Source of the DNA: JAHFLD01 sp964367145
GTDB lineage: Bacteria > Patescibacteriota > Minisyncoccia > UBA6257 > 1-14-0-10-40-38
Direction of reading: 5' to 3'
DNA: 38,582 nucleotides
NCBI GenBank assembly: GCA_964367145.1
Contig: CAYIWJ010000006.1
Location: forward strand, 1 to 38,582
Shown: piece after piece, positions 5,867 to 14,688 of the stretch
Layout of the letters: every line of letters begins with the position of its first letter
Position numbering within the stretch: position 1 is the first letter of the stretch
Program-made: the position numbers and the translations under genes
The notes under the pieces: generated by a model
What the model saw: the letters and a program-made list of their open reading frames with translations, nothing else
Databases searched by the model: none
What the model was told of the DNA's origin: nothing

Positions 5867-7915
5867 ATGAGATTAGTAATTGTTGAATCGCCAACCAAGG
5901 CAAAAACTATCGGCAAGTTTTTAGGCCCCGATTATCGGGTGGAATCTTCGTATGGTCACATTCGAGATTTGCCCAAGAGTAAGCTGGGCGTTGACGTGGA
6001 TCAGGATTTCGCGCCGGGTTATGTTATTCCAACCAAGGCGCGCAAGGTGGTAACTTTGCTTAAGAAATTGGCGGCGAAAAGCGAGGGGGTAATTCTGGCG
6101 TCGGACGAAGATCGCGAAGGGGAGGCGATAGCGTGGCATCTGATGGCGGCTTTGGGGTTGAAATCACCGCAGAGAATCGTGTTTCATGAAATTACTAAGT
6201 CGGCGATTGATAACGCCATCGCCCATCCGCGAGAATTGAATTTGGCGTTGGTAGACGCGCAACAGGCGCGGCGAGTTCTGGATCGGCTGGTGGGCTACAA
6301 GCTCTCGCCTTTTTTATGGAAGAAGGTGGCCAAGGGGCTTTCGGCCGGTCGGGTGCAATCGGTGGCTTTGCGTTTAGTGGTTGACCGCGAGCACGAGATT
6401 CGCAATTTTGTTCCGCAGGAGTATTGGTCGGTGACCGCTCATTTTGCCGTTGGTGATAAAGATTTTGAGGCGGTTTTGGCTAAAATCAACGGCGAAGCGC
6501 TGGATAAATTTGCGCTTAAAAATGCGGAACAGGCCAACAAGATTGTTGCCGATTTAAAAGATGCAAAATTTTTGGTTACCAATTTAATTCAGAAAGAGAG
6601 CAGGAAGAATCCCTTGCCGCCTTTTACCACGAGTACGCTCCAGCAGGAGGGGGCGAAGCGATTGGGTTTTTCGGCGAAGAAGACGATGATGCTCGCTCAA
6701 CGTCTGTATGAAAGCGGGCATATTACATATATGCGCACTGATTCGGTGAATCTTTCCGGCGAGTCTTTAATCGCGGCGCGGGAGTGGCTTCAGCAGAATT
6801 TTGGCGAGGCTTACACGCTACCCGCGCCGCGCAATTTTAAGAATTCTTCCAAGTTGGCTCAAGAGGCTCACGAGGCGGTTCGACCGACGCGCGCCGAAGT
6901 GACTAGCGAGATGATTTCGCTCGCCGAACCAGCCGAGCAAAAACTTTATGATCTTATCTGGCGGCGTTTTATGGCTTCGCAGATGCCGCAGGCGGTGTTT
7001 GATACCGTGGCGGTGGATATTGAAGCGGGTCAGTGTTTGTTCAGGGCCAATGGCGCCACTATGAAGTTTGACGGTTTTTTGAAAGTTTGGAAGCAAAAGT
7101 TTGAAGAGCGATCCATACCAGAACTTTCACTGAATCAAATTTTATCGCTCAAAGAATTACTACCGCAACAGCATATGACCGAACCGCCGCCGCGCTATTC
7201 GGAGGCGAGTTTAATCAAGACTTTGGAGGAATATGGCGTGGGGCGTCCTTCAACTTACGCGCCGATTATTTCCGTTATTTTGGCGCGTAACTATGTGCGA
7301 CGCGAACAGCGGCGATTTTTTGCCACCGAGATTGGTGAATTGGTGATTAAGGTTTTGCTAGAAAACTTCCCCGATATTGTTAATGTGGAGTTTACCGCCG
7401 AGATGGAGAAAAAACTGGATGCGATTGCCGATGGGGAGATGCCATGGGTCGGAGTGATTCGTGCTTTCTACGATCCGTTCGCGGTGCTTTTGGCGGAAAA
7501 ATATGCCGCGGTGGAAAAAGTTCATCCCGAAGAAGCCACCAATGAGATTTGTGAAAAATGCGGTAAGCCGATGATGATCAAGTTTGGCCGGTTTGGAAAA
7601 TTTTTGGCTTGTTCCGGTTTTCCTGAATGTAAAAATACTAAATCACTAACTGCGAGCGGAGAAAGGGAGCAGTTGCAAAATCCAGGCGTAAAATGTCCGA
7701 AGTGCGTGACTGGAGATGTGGTGACCAAGAGAGTTAATCGCGGGCGGGCGCGAGGCAAGTTCTTTTGGGGGTGTAGTCGGTATCCGGAATGTGATTTTGC
7801 CACTTGGGAAAATCCAGCCGGTAAATCAGCGGAGCAATTGGCGCAGGAGTTGGCCGTCGCGGCGGCAAAGCCAAAAAAGATTCGGGCGGTGCGTGAAAAA
7901 AAGTCCCAGGAGTAG
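5867..7915 (+). CDS. topA: DNA topoisomerase I
   Basis: A 682-residue type IA topoisomerase that relaxes negative supercoils. The Toprim domain has VIVESPTKAKTIGKFLG (residues 4-20, acidic Glu7) and the DxDxEG-like ASDEDREGEAIAWHL. The catalytic tyrosine is Tyr288 in ITYMRTDSVNLS. Two C-terminal zinc ribbons follow at about residues 559-590 (CEKCGKP, CSGFPEC) and 607-640 (CPKC, CSRYPEC). It is somewhat shorter than the E. coli enzyme, with fewer zinc domains. It starts 36 bp after dprA without a Shine-Dalgarno. A weak hairpin (TCCCAG/CTGGGA) spans the stop codon and may terminate the operon. Confidence 0.97.
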   Translation: MRLVIVESPTKAKTIGKFLGPDYRVESSYGHIRDLPKSKLGVDVDQDFAPGYVIPTKARKVVTLLKKLAAKSEGVILASDEDREGEAIAWHLMAALGLKSPQRIVFHEITKSAIDNAIAHPRELNLALVDAQQARRVLDRLVGYKLSPFLWKKVAKGLSAGRVQSVALRLVVDREHEIRNFVPQEYWSVTAHFAVGDKDFEAVLAKINGEALDKFALKNAEQANKIVADLKDAKFLVTNLIQKESRKNPLPPFTTSTLQQEGAKRLGFSAKKTMMLAQRLYESGHITYMRTDSVNLSGESLIAAREWLQQNFGEAYTLPAPRNFKNSSKLAQEAHEAVRPTRAEVTSEMISLAEPAEQKLYDLIWRRFMASQMPQAVFDTVAVDIEAGQCLFRANGATMKFDGFLKVWKQKFEERSIPELSLNQILSLKELLPQQHMTEPPPRYSEASLIKTLEEYGVGRPSTYAPIISVILARNYVRREQRRFFATEIGELVIKVLLENFPDIVNVEFTAEMEKKLDAIADGEMPWVGVIRAFYDPFAVLLAEKYAAVEKVHPEEATNEICEKCGKPMMIKFGRFGKFLACSGFPECKNTKSLTASGEREQLQNPGVKCPKCVTGDVVTKRVNRGRARGKFFWGCSRYPECDFATWENPAGKSAEQLAQELAVAAAKPKKIRAVREKKSQE

Positions 7916-7937
7916 TTTCTGGGATTTACTGAATGAT

Positions 7938-8459
7938 TTAATCGAATCGGAAAATCGTAAAGGCGAAAAGAATGGCGAGTCGAGTTTCGGGGAAGAGGGC
8001 GATAATCCGTCTATCAGTTACGCCAGTATTTTTTGGAAAGTCCTTGGTATTAACCGCTTGCTCGATGCTTATTTGATTTGCCAGGCATAAACCACCGCTG
8101 TCTGGGCCGAAACGCAAATGTTTGATTGCCGTTGGTTCAACGGCGTGGGCAAAGATGTGGCGAGTGTAACCATCTTCGTTGGTGGTACTTACTTGTTGCT
8201 GTGCTATTTTTTGCCAATCTTCTTCGCTTAGGCAAAGTGGCCCGATTTCTTCCACGACTTCACGGCGCAGTGCTTGTAGAATCGTTTCGCCTGGTTTAAT
8301 GCCACCGGCGGCGGTTTCTTGGCAGGCCCCAGGCCAGGATTCCGGGGCCATTTTTTCACTATTCCATGAGCCACGTATTTGCAGGAGTACTACTGGATCT
8401 TCGTATTGTGGCATTTTGGTAAGCAGAATGAGTCCGACACCGGATTTTTCTTGTGTCAT
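7938..8459 (-). CDS. Nudix hydrolase
   Basis: A 173-residue protein from the ATG at 8459. The Nudix box reads GGIKPGETILQALRREVVEEIG, matching G-x5-E-x7-RE-x2-EE-x-G, so divalent-metal-dependent pyrophosphohydrolase activity is expected. The substrate is not evident; the surrounding sequence resembles generic NTP or ADP-ribose type enzymes. Start choice: an upstream TTG at 8510 would give 17 more residues, but TATAAA lies at about 8500-8505 (minus strand) inside that extension, and AAAGGA precedes the ATG by 11 nt. The gene converges on topA, with 22 bp between the stops. Confidence 0.85.
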   Translation of the reverse strand: MTQEKSGVGLILLTKMPQYEDPVVLLQIRGSWNSEKMAPESWPGACQETAAGGIKPGETILQALRREVVEEIGPLCLSEEDWQKIAQQQVSTTNEDGYTRHIFAHAVEPTAIKHLRFGPDSGGLCLANQISIEQAVNTKDFPKNTGVTDRRIIALFPETRLAILFAFTIFRFD

Positions 8460-8586
8460 AAAGTTGAGAGTCCTTTCTGGTTTGGTTGTGCTGGTGGGCT
8501 TTATATTCAAACAAACTGAATTATTAAAGAGCGGGCATCTTGGCTGATGATATGGTGTATCTGATTTATTGTCAAAGTAAGATTAC

Positions 8587-8615
8587 TTTACAAGGCTTAC
8601 GAGGTGTTCTATATA
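8587..8615 (+). promoter_or_regulatory. leaderless promoter of RSH gene
   Basis: TTTACA (8587-8592), 17-nt spacer, TATATA (8610-8615), then exactly 7 nt to the ATG at 8623. Transcription would start at or next to the start codon. Confidence 0.65.
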
Positions 8616-8622
8616 GAAAGCG

Positions 8623-10086
8623 ATGCTCTCTACTCGTCTGAATCGGCATATTGTTGAAAACCCGAGGATCAAGCTGGTTTACGATACCGCGAACCGCGCT
8701 TATCGCGGGCATCTTTTGCCAAATGGCGATTCGCTTTTAGAGCGGGCTTTAGCAATGGCGGAAGCGATGCTTGATTGGGGTGTTGGTGATGCGGTTTTGA
8801 TGAGCGCTCTGTTGCATGGCTTGCCGCTTGTCGCGAGCGATGGATTGAAACGAATTGCCGATATCGCCGGAGAAGAAGTGGCCTTGTTGGTGCGCCTTTC
8901 TTTGGAGATTGACCGTTTGCGTTTTCGCCAGATTGAAGCCAATATACCCGTTGTTCAAAAATTTATCGCGCAATTTTCTGGCGATATTCGGGTTCTTTTG
9001 CTAGTGGTAACGCGGCGTTTGTATGATGCGCGATTTCTTTATACTATTTTTCCGACGGAACGAGCGATTATAGCGATGGAAAACATGCGGGTTTATTCGC
9101 CGCTGGCTTATTTAATTGGTCTGCGCGAGTTGAGCGGGGAAATAGCCGATCTTTCTTTTCCGCATCTGTATCCGCAGGAGCATCAGTGGCTTACGGAAAA
9201 TCTTCAAGATTCTTACGAGGAGAGAGAAAAATATACCACTTTTTTGGTTTCGGTTTTGGGGCCAGCGCTTCGCGCCGGCGGAATTAAAGATTTTCGTTTT
9301 GAGCATCGAGCAAAGCGACATGTTAGTTTGTACCGAAAATTGGTTTATCGGTATAACATGGCTTTAGATCGCGTCGGTGATTTGGTGGGACTGCGTATCG
9401 TTGTTCCGAGGGTCAATGATTGTTATGCGGCCTTGGGAATCATTCACGATCTATGGACTCCGGTTCCTGGATACATCAAAGATTACATTGCTTATCCCAA
9501 GCCGAACGGTTATCGGAGTTTACATACAACTTTATTTGCCGAGACGGAGCGGAAACAACTTCTAGAGATTCAAATTCGCACCGAGGAGATGCATTATCAC
9601 GCCGAGTATGGTCCGGCGGCGGATTATGCTTATCATTTCCGATACTCTGGACATGTGGCGACGGATTTTACCAGGACGGACGAGATATTTGATGGGGCGA
9701 TTTTGGAGCAACTTCAACATTGGCGAAAGGCACTTGCTTCCGGAGTTTCTCCACGGCTAGCTTGCGCGCTTAATCTTTTTGCCGATCGGATTTTTGTTTT
9801 TACGCCCAAACGTGATTTGATTGAACTGGCAAAAGGGGCGACGGCTTTGGATTTGGCTTATCGAATTCATACCGATATTGGCCACCGAGCGGATTACGCG
9901 ATTATTAAAGGCTCGCGCGCGCCGTTACAGGCAACGCTTCGTTCGGGTGATGTGGTTGAAATATTGTTGCATGCTGAACGCGTGCCGGTGTTTTCTTCTT
10001 TGGGATGGGCTAAAACCAAGAGTGCTCGGGGAAAAATTCGGGCGGCTTTACGGAGCGTGGCTGATTATTTTCACCATTCGGGTTAG
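8623..10086 (+). CDS. rel: RelA/SpoT homologue, synthetase with degenerate hydrolase domain
   Basis: A 487-residue RSH protein. The N-terminal region (about 30-170) has the fold of the (p)ppGpp hydrolase domain, but the metal-binding HD is replaced by HG (SALLHGLPL) and the first histidine and the ED pair are missing, so hydrolase activity is unlikely. The synthetase domain (about 220-345) is intact: DRVGDLVGLRIVVP, YIAYPKPNGYRSLHTTL, EIQIRTEEMHYHAEYGPAADYAYH. A TGS domain follows (IFVFTPKRDLIELAKGATALDLAYRIH). No ACT domain is present, which accounts for the short length compared with about 700 residues for full RSH proteins. Predicted role: alarmone synthesis under starvation. It is monocistronic, has a leaderless promoter, and its stop overlaps that of parB. 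Confidence 0.92.
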   Translation: MLSTRLNRHIVENPRIKLVYDTANRAYRGHLLPNGDSLLERALAMAEAMLDWGVGDAVLMSALLHGLPLVASDGLKRIADIAGEEVALLVRLSLEIDRLRFRQIEANIPVVQKFIAQFSGDIRVLLLVVTRRLYDARFLYTIFPTERAIIAMENMRVYSPLAYLIGLRELSGEIADLSFPHLYPQEHQWLTENLQDSYEEREKYTTFLVSVLGPALRAGGIKDFRFEHRAKRHVSLYRKLVYRYNMALDRVGDLVGLRIVVPRVNDCYAALGIIHDLWTPVPGYIKDYIAYPKPNGYRSLHTTLFAETERKQLLEIQIRTEEMHYHAEYGPAADYAYHFRYSGHVATDFTRTDEIFDGAILEQLQHWRKALASGVSPRLACALNLFADRIFVFTPKRDLIELAKGATALDLAYRIHTDIGHRADYAIIKGSRAPLQATLRSGDVVEILLHAERVPVFSSLGWAKTKSARGKIRAALRSVADYFHHSG

Positions 10087-10985
10087 AGGAAGATGGTCGG
10101 TTGCTGTTCGCCGACTGCCGGATCCGGTGTTTTAATCTCGCGAATTTCTTTTTTGCTCTCCAGAAGTTTACTGATAATGCCGCGAAGTTCTTCCGGTGAA
10201 TAAAAATCAATGACAATTTTTCCGGTTCCGCCGGATTTTTCTAAATTGACTCGCGCGCCCAAGAACTCTTCTAGAGATTTGGTAAGCGAAGCCAGTTCGG
10301 GGTCGGGGACGGCGGGGAAGAGGCGGTTTTCTTTGGCGATGGCTTCGTTCTTTTTCTTTTCTATTTTTATTTTAAGCTCGCGGACGCTTAAATTATTTTT
10401 GATGATGTCGTCAAAAAGCATTTCTTGTTCGGCGATGTCGGGAATGGCAAGCAGAAGACGCGCCTGACTTTCGCTTAATTTACCTTCGGCTACGGCGTCT
10501 TGAATGTTGGTGGGTAGGTTTAAGAGGCGAACGGTATTGGCAATGGTTTCGCGACTTTTGCCGATGCGGCTGGCGATTTCTCGTTGGGTTAGGTTGAACT
10601 GGTCTTGAAGTTTGGCATAAGCGCGAGCCGATTCGATTGGATTTAGGTTGGCGCGTTGGACGTTTTCTATGACGGCGAGTTCCAGCCGCTCGCGATCCAG
10701 CTTAATACTGCGGATGATGGCCGGCACGCGTTCTAGGCCAAGTAATTTTGAGGCCAGCCAGCGGCGTTCACCGGCGATAAGCTCGTATTGAATGGTGGTG
10801 CCGTGTTCGGCCAGTTCTTCTATTTTGGTAACGACCAACGGCTGGAGAATGCCGAATTCGCGAATAGAGCTGGCAAGTTCGCGCAGGCTTTCTTCGTCAA
10901 AAAATTTTCTCGGTTGGTGCGGGTTGGGTCGGATTTTGTCTACTTCGATTAAAAATACCGGACCTTGGGTTTGCAATTCTTCCAT
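10083..10985 (-). CDS. parB: ParB/Spo0J chromosome partitioning protein
   Basis: A 300-residue protein. The N-terminal CTP-binding domain contains IRPNPHQPRKFFDEESLRELA and the LIAGERRWLASK motif (family consensus GERRxRA), then VPAIIRS. The helix-turn-helix is LTQREIASRIGKSRETIANTVRLLNLP. The C-terminal dimerisation region is short and ends in a distinctive VGEQQPTIFL tail. ParB loads at parS and slides as a clamp to segregate the origin. parA is not adjacent, unlike the usual parAB pair, and no obvious parS was found by eye. The gene converges on rel with a 4-bp overlap of the stop codons. Confidence 0.94.
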   Translation of the reverse strand: MEELQTQGPVFLIEVDKIRPNPHQPRKFFDEESLRELASSIREFGILQPLVVTKIEELAEHGTTIQYELIAGERRWLASKLLGLERVPAIIRSIKLDRERLELAVIENVQRANLNPIESARAYAKLQDQFNLTQREIASRIGKSRETIANTVRLLNLPTNIQDAVAEGKLSESQARLLLAIPDIAEQEMLFDDIIKNNLSVRELKIKIEKKKNEAIAKENRLFPAVPDPELASLTKSLEEFLGARVNLEKSGGTGKIVIDFYSPEELRGIISKLLESKKEIREIKTPDPAVGEQQPTIFL

Positions 10986-11057
10986 AAAAAATAAGTTGAA
11001 GGGTTAAAGGACTAGGATGCGAGCGATAACAGTTTTTAATCCAAGGGCCATCTGCAA

Positions 11058-11086
11058 TTTACTTTAGAATAAAGCGTTGATATAAT
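11058..11086 (+). promoter_or_regulatory. promoter of tRNA-Leu/tRNA-Val unit
   Basis: TTTACT (11058-11063), 17-nt spacer and a consensus TATAAT (11081-11086), 40 nt upstream of tRNA-Leu(CAA). Confidence 0.7.
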
Positions 11087-11126
11087 CAACCGAGTATTTT
11101 ATAAGCCAAAGGTGATGTTGTTTTAG

Positions 11127-11209
11127 GCCGAGGTGGCGGAACGGCAGACGCAGTAGACTCAAAATCTACCGATCGCAAGGTCATGAGGGTTCAAGTCCCT
11201 CCCTCGGCA
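11127..11209 (+). tRNA. tRNA-Leu(CAA)
   Basis: Class II tRNA. Acceptor GCCGAGG/CCTCGGC, anticodon stem GTAGA/TCTAC with loop CTCAAAA (anticodon CAA), long variable arm (CGATCGCAAGGTCATG region), T stem GAGGG/CCCTC. The gene is followed by CC but not CCA. Confidence 0.94.
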
Positions 11210-11231
11210 CCGCTCTTTGTTGTTTTGTTAT

Positions 11232-11303
11232 GCGCCCTTAGCTCAGTGGTAGAGCGTTTCATTGACATTGAAAAGGTCGGAGGTTCAATCCCTCCAGGGC
11301 GCA
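11232..11303 (+). tRNA. tRNA-Val(GAC)
   Basis: Acceptor GCGCCCT/AGGGCGC, D stem GCTC/GAGC, anticodon stem TTTCA/TGAAA with loop TTGACAT (anticodon GAC), T stem GGAGG/CCTCC. The gene itself is followed by CCG, while a duplicate of its tail 156 bp downstream is followed by a correct CCA. Confidence 0.94.
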
Positions 11304-11461
11304 CCGAATACTATTAATTATTAGATCTGGAGAGGTTGAACGGGAAAGGGGTCGGGAAAACGGAAGTTTTCCCGAGGCGGAAAAGCGATTCCTTAAGGAA
11401 TCGCGGATTAAAACCGCTGGGTTTTAAAAGCGAAGCGCGTGAAATCCCTCCAGGGCGCACC
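11287..11461 (+). repeat. hairpin-rich insert bounded by copies of the tRNA-Val tail
   Basis: The 19-nt tail AATCCCTCCAGGGCGCACC, starting in the T-loop after C56, occurs at 11287-11305 and again at 11443-11461. The sequence between is non-coding and rich in hairpins: CGGGAAAAC/GTTTTCCCG, the palindrome GCGATTCCTTAAGGAATCGC, and AAAACC/GGTTTT. It ends with AAGCGAAGCGCG. Removing 156 bp would leave a seamless tRNA-Val with encoded CCA. Confidence 0.9.
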
Positions 11462-11468
11462 AGAAAAT

Positions 11469-11500
11469 AAAAATACTCACCATTTGCGGTGGGTATTTTT
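11469..11500 (+). terminator. terminator after tRNA-Leu/tRNA-Val unit
   Basis: AAAAATACTCACC / GGTGGGTATTTTT with a 6-nt loop, directly after the duplicated tRNA tail; one G-T pair in the stem. Confidence 0.85.
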
Positions 11501-11574
11501 CGGCGAATTATTTTGCTATAATTTAGGCAGTACTTTTGAGGGTACTTTTGTAACGAGCCAATAGGAGGATAATC

Positions 11575-11775
11575 GTGCCACCACGAAGGGTTCGCGAGTA
11601 CCTGCTTCGCTTAGCTGACGCTCGGTGTAAGTTTAGGCATTGCTCGGATCTGCCCTGTGATGAGTGTTTTTGTGTGGTTGAGCATGAGTATTTCTTGCGT
11701 TTGAAAAAACGACGAGAGAGGGAGAGTCGCAGATTTTCTGCGAGTGAGACGAATATCCAGAAGGAATCGGCTTAG
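11575..11775 (+). CDS. small cysteine-rich orphan protein, 66 aa
   Basis: Starts at GTG with AGGAGG six bases upstream. The centre reads CKFRHCSDLPCDECFCVVEHEY, five cysteines and two histidines that could bind zinc, flanked by arginine-rich segments. A TATAAT box lies at 11517-11522 and a terminator at 11804. The leader has two GTACTTTTG copies about 11 nt apart, function unknown. No family is recognised. It belongs with the other self-contained orphan cassettes in the window and may be a small nucleic-acid-binding protein. Confidence 0.65.
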   Translation: MPPRRVREYLLRLADARCKFRHCSDLPCDECFCVVEHEYFLRLKKRRERESRRFSASETNIQKESA

Positions 11776-11803
11776 TTCTTGTAAGATGGTGAATACTTGT
11801 GAT

Positions 11804-11836
11804 GGGCTTCGGCATAAAGCGAGGCCCTTTTTATTT
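11804..11836 (+). terminator. terminator of 66-aa orphan gene
   Basis: GGGCTTCG / CGAGGCCC stem (one G-T pair) followed by TTTTTATTT. Confidence 0.75.
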
Positions 11837-11863
11837 GGTTGGCGGATTATATTTTGATAGACT
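11835..11863 (+). promoter_or_regulatory. leaderless promoter of pseudouridine synthase
   Basis: TTGGTT (11835-11840), 17-nt spacer, TAGACT (11858-11863), then 7 nt to the ATG at 11871. It decides the start of the next gene. Confidence 0.6.
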
Positions 11864-11870
11864 CCATAGC

Positions 11871-12701
11871 ATGCTGGAACCGATTATTCTTTTTGAAAAT
11901 GCCGACTTACTGGTGATTGATAAGCCAGCGGGGATGCTAGTGCACGGGATGAGCAAATTTCTTGGTCTGCGGCGAAAGTCGCAAATTGAGCGAGGGGATG
12001 CGAAAAGCCGAATTAAAAATATGTCGTCAGTGCTTAGCGATTCACCAGAATCCAGCCTCGTTGATTGGTTGCTTAAAAAATATCCGGAGATAAAAAATGT
12101 TGGGGACCATAATCCGCAAGCGGGGGAGTTTGAGCAGAAAACTTTTGACCGGCCGGGGATCGTGCATCGTCTGGATCGGGAAACCTCTGGAGTGATGGTG
12201 GTGGCTAAAAATCAAGAAGCATTTAATTTTTTGAAAAAATTGTTTCAAACTCGGGAAGTTAAAAAAACTTATTTGGCGCTAGTCTGGGGGCGCGTGTCCG
12301 AAGAGCGAGGAATTATAGACAAGCAGATCAGCATTAAAGACGGTTCCATAAAGCGGACTGTGGGTAAAGGCAAGATGCCTCGCGAGGCGGTAACCGAATA
12401 TGAAGTGATGGGGCGTTATGGCGTCGGGGTAAAGGCTTTGACTTTGCTAAAAGTTTTTCCTAAAACCGGGCGGACTCATCAGATTCGAGTTCATCTCAAC
12501 TCTATCGGGCATCCGGTGGTTGGCGATAAATTATATGGCAAAAAAAAGGAGGTTTTGGGTTTAACGCGCCATTTTTTGCATGCTAATTCGTTGGAGTTAC
12601 CGCTTCCGTCGGGCGGGCGAATTACGGTTGCTTCTGATTTGCCGTTGGAGTTGGCTCTAGTTTTAGAAAAAGCTCAACGAGACCCGGAGGGTTTTGAGTG
12701 A
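11871..12701 (+). CDS. RluA/RluD-family RNA pseudouridine synthase
   Basis: A 276-residue protein converting uridine to pseudouridine in RNA, probably 23S rRNA. The catalytic motif is RPGIVHRLDRETSGVMVVAKN with the essential Asp at about residue 102; the C-terminal motif is KTGRTHQIRVHLNSIGHPVVGDKLYG. The first lines, LLVIDKPAGMLVHG, are also typical. There is no N-terminal S4 domain, and residues about 28-92 form a long, charged insert between the first motif and the catalytic motif. The ATG at 11871 is preferred over one 24 codons upstream because the -10 box TAGACT ends 7 nt before it. The 3' end overlaps the convergent DUF4012 gene by 80 bp. Exact target site is unknown. Confidence 0.92.
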   Translation: MLEPIILFENADLLVIDKPAGMLVHGMSKFLGLRRKSQIERGDAKSRIKNMSSVLSDSPESSLVDWLLKKYPEIKNVGDHNPQAGEFEQKTFDRPGIVHRLDRETSGVMVVAKNQEAFNFLKKLFQTREVKKTYLALVWGRVSEERGIIDKQISIKDGSIKRTVGKGKMPREAVTEYEVMGRYGVGVKALTLLKVFPKTGRTHQIRVHLNSIGHPVVGDKLYGKKKEVLGLTRHFLHANSLELPLPSGGRITVASDLPLELALVLEKAQRDPEGFE

Positions 12702-14688
12702 CGTAACGATAGATTGTTTCTTGGTTTTCGGCCCAAACAAATCCGGACGGGGCTTCCAGTGTTAGATCGAGCGCCGCTTTACTACCGGATTGTTTTTCAA
12801 AAATAAAATTATAAGTTGCTCCGTCTTTAATGGCCGGGCCGACGCGGGTATATTGCAGTTCGGTTTTTTGACTTTGGCCTTTTTTAATAGTGGTCCAACC
12901 GGCGAAGCCGGTTTTGCCAAATTCGGCGAGGGTGGCGATGGCAAGGAGTGGGATTTTTTCTTCGGTTGATTCTATGGATTCAAGGTCTTGGTCCGTAACC
13001 CAATCTTTTTGAAGATAGATTTTAGAGTTAGCGGGGGAATTTTTGGGAATAAATCCCGAAGCGTATTCCGCGGCCGAGCCATTAGGTGTCAGAACGGTCA
13101 GGTAATTAATGTTGGCGACTTGGTACCAAGGGTCTTTTTCTTGCTTACCCTCATGAGTTCTCTCGATGGTCAGGTAATTATCAATTTTTCCTTCGGCGCT
13201 GATCTTGCTGGAAAGAACTATTCTCTCCTTAATCACGGCGTCGGTTTTGCCACCGCCGATGTTGGCGTTGACTACTGCCAGATAATCACCAAAGAAAGCG
13301 CCGGAAGTTTTTTTGACTTCACCGGCGGCACCGCTGAGGGCAATATATTTTTGGAGGCGCTCATCTTTGATGTAGATCATGATGTCTTTGGAACGGATAA
13401 GTTCGGTAAGAAGTTGGCGGAACTCTTTTTTTGAGGCGTGACTTGCTAGTTCGGCAAATAATTGCGGCGCCAGTTTTTTGAGAATTCGTTTGGGTTCGCC
13501 GGCTTGCTTATCTTTACCGGCTTCAACTTCTTTTTGAACTTCGCGCAAAAAATTGTCTTTGCTGATTTCCAACCTGTATTCCGGCAATGCAATTGGGCCG
13601 GTTAGTTCCAATAGTTTTTCGATCACCTTGGTATTCATGGCAATTACGCCGTCGAAGGTGGTCAATTTTTCACGATATATTTTTGATTGTTCAAGAAATC
13701 CCAGAATTTTTTTGGCGGAAGTTGGAAAGTCAAAAAACCAATTGGCGTCGCGGGCGGCCCAGTTAGTGACGATCCCTTGGAGTGGTTTGGGGGGGATGGT
13801 TTTATTGCGAAGCTGGCCATCCGGATCGTAAATGTCGGTAACGGTTACGTTATCCAGGCTTCCTTTTTTGATAACCAGGTCGGCGTAACTGCCAATAAAA
13901 CCACCTGACGGGCGCATTTCTGACGGGTTTTGAAAGATAACCGCCAGATGGCGTTCCAGATTGGTGTCAAGAAGACTCAAAATAACGGTCAACAGCTCGG
14001 TTTTTTCCCGCAGGCTTTCTTGAACATTTCCGAGATTGGGGAGGCCATTAATTTTACTCAAGTTGGCGAGGGCGGCATAACTTTCTAGATTGCCGGTGGA
14101 GGAGGTGATGGTTTTGAGATTATTTTTTATGGTTTGAATTCGCCCGATGAGCTTTTCTCCTTCGCGATTTAGCATCCAGCCCAATCCATTTTCCGCCAGA
14201 TCATTTAATTGCGAAGCGGCGCTAAGAGCGGACGAACTAAGAACGCCAAAGTTTTTAATGGCTTGCGGGATGGTTTTGAGCGCTGGAATTATTTTTCCCC
14301 AAAGCGAAGAAAATTGGGGAATGGCAATCCGATTAGCGCGAGTGCTAATAAATTGCACCTGATTGTTAATGACGCTTAAAGCTTGCTCGGCTTTTTGTGG
14401 CTCAAAAGATTTTACCGCGGCGATTACATTTTTAACTTCTTGCTCTAAACCGTTTTGGGCTTGGAGGGAGATATTTTTTAGATGCCAGAGACCAACGGCG
14501 TAGACGGTGGCGCTCAAAAACAAAATACCGGCAAAAGTTAGACCGATAACTTTGGCGTAGCGGCGAAAGACGGGGTGGTTTGTCGGCTCCAGCGCGTTAC
14601 CCGCGCTTTCTTCTTTGCTCCAGGCAAAATGGCGCAGGGAGTTGTGGAGATTTTTTCGGCGGCGAATGTCATTGGTGGTGCGGCGCAT
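12622..14688 (-). CDS. DUF4012 membrane-anchored protein
   Basis: A 688-residue protein with a basic N-terminus and one membrane segment at about residues 48-70 (VIGLTFAGILFLSATVYAVGLW). A helical region follows, then the DUF4012 signature VIFQNPSEMRPSGGFIGSYADL and TVTDIYDPDGQL, and further on FDGVIAMNTKVIEKLLELTGPIALPEY. DUF4012 proteins are exported, found in CPR and some Actinobacteria and Chloroflexi, and often lie near glycosyltransferases; biochemical function is unknown. Here the start overlaps the end of a glycosyltransferase gene by 20 bp, suggesting translational coupling and a shared role in cell-surface polysaccharide. The 3' end overlaps the convergent pseudouridine synthase gene. 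Confidence 0.9.
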   Translation of the reverse strand: MRRTTNDIRRRKNLHNSLRHFAWSKEESAGNALEPTNHPVFRRYAKVIGLTFAGILFLSATVYAVGLWHLKNISLQAQNGLEQEVKNVIAAVKSFEPQKAEQALSVINNQVQFISTRANRIAIPQFSSLWGKIIPALKTIPQAIKNFGVLSSSALSAASQLNDLAENGLGWMLNREGEKLIGRIQTIKNNLKTITSSTGNLESYAALANLSKINGLPNLGNVQESLREKTELLTVILSLLDTNLERHLAVIFQNPSEMRPSGGFIGSYADLVIKKGSLDNVTVTDIYDPDGQLRNKTIPPKPLQGIVTNWAARDANWFFDFPTSAKKILGFLEQSKIYREKLTTFDGVIAMNTKVIEKLLELTGPIALPEYRLEISKDNFLREVQKEVEAGKDKQAGEPKRILKKLAPQLFAELASHASKKEFRQLLTELIRSKDIMIYIKDERLQKYIALSGAAGEVKKTSGAFFGDYLAVVNANIGGGKTDAVIKERIVLSSKISAEGKIDNYLTIERTHEGKQEKDPWYQVANINYLTVLTPNGSAAEYASGFIPKNSPANSKIYLQKDWVTDQDLESIESTEEKIPLLAIATLAEFGKTGFAGWTTIKKGQSQKTELQYTRVGPAIKDGATYNFIFEKQSGSKAALDLTLEAPSGFVWAENQETIYRYVTQNPPGLVELFLKLEPTPTANQKQP

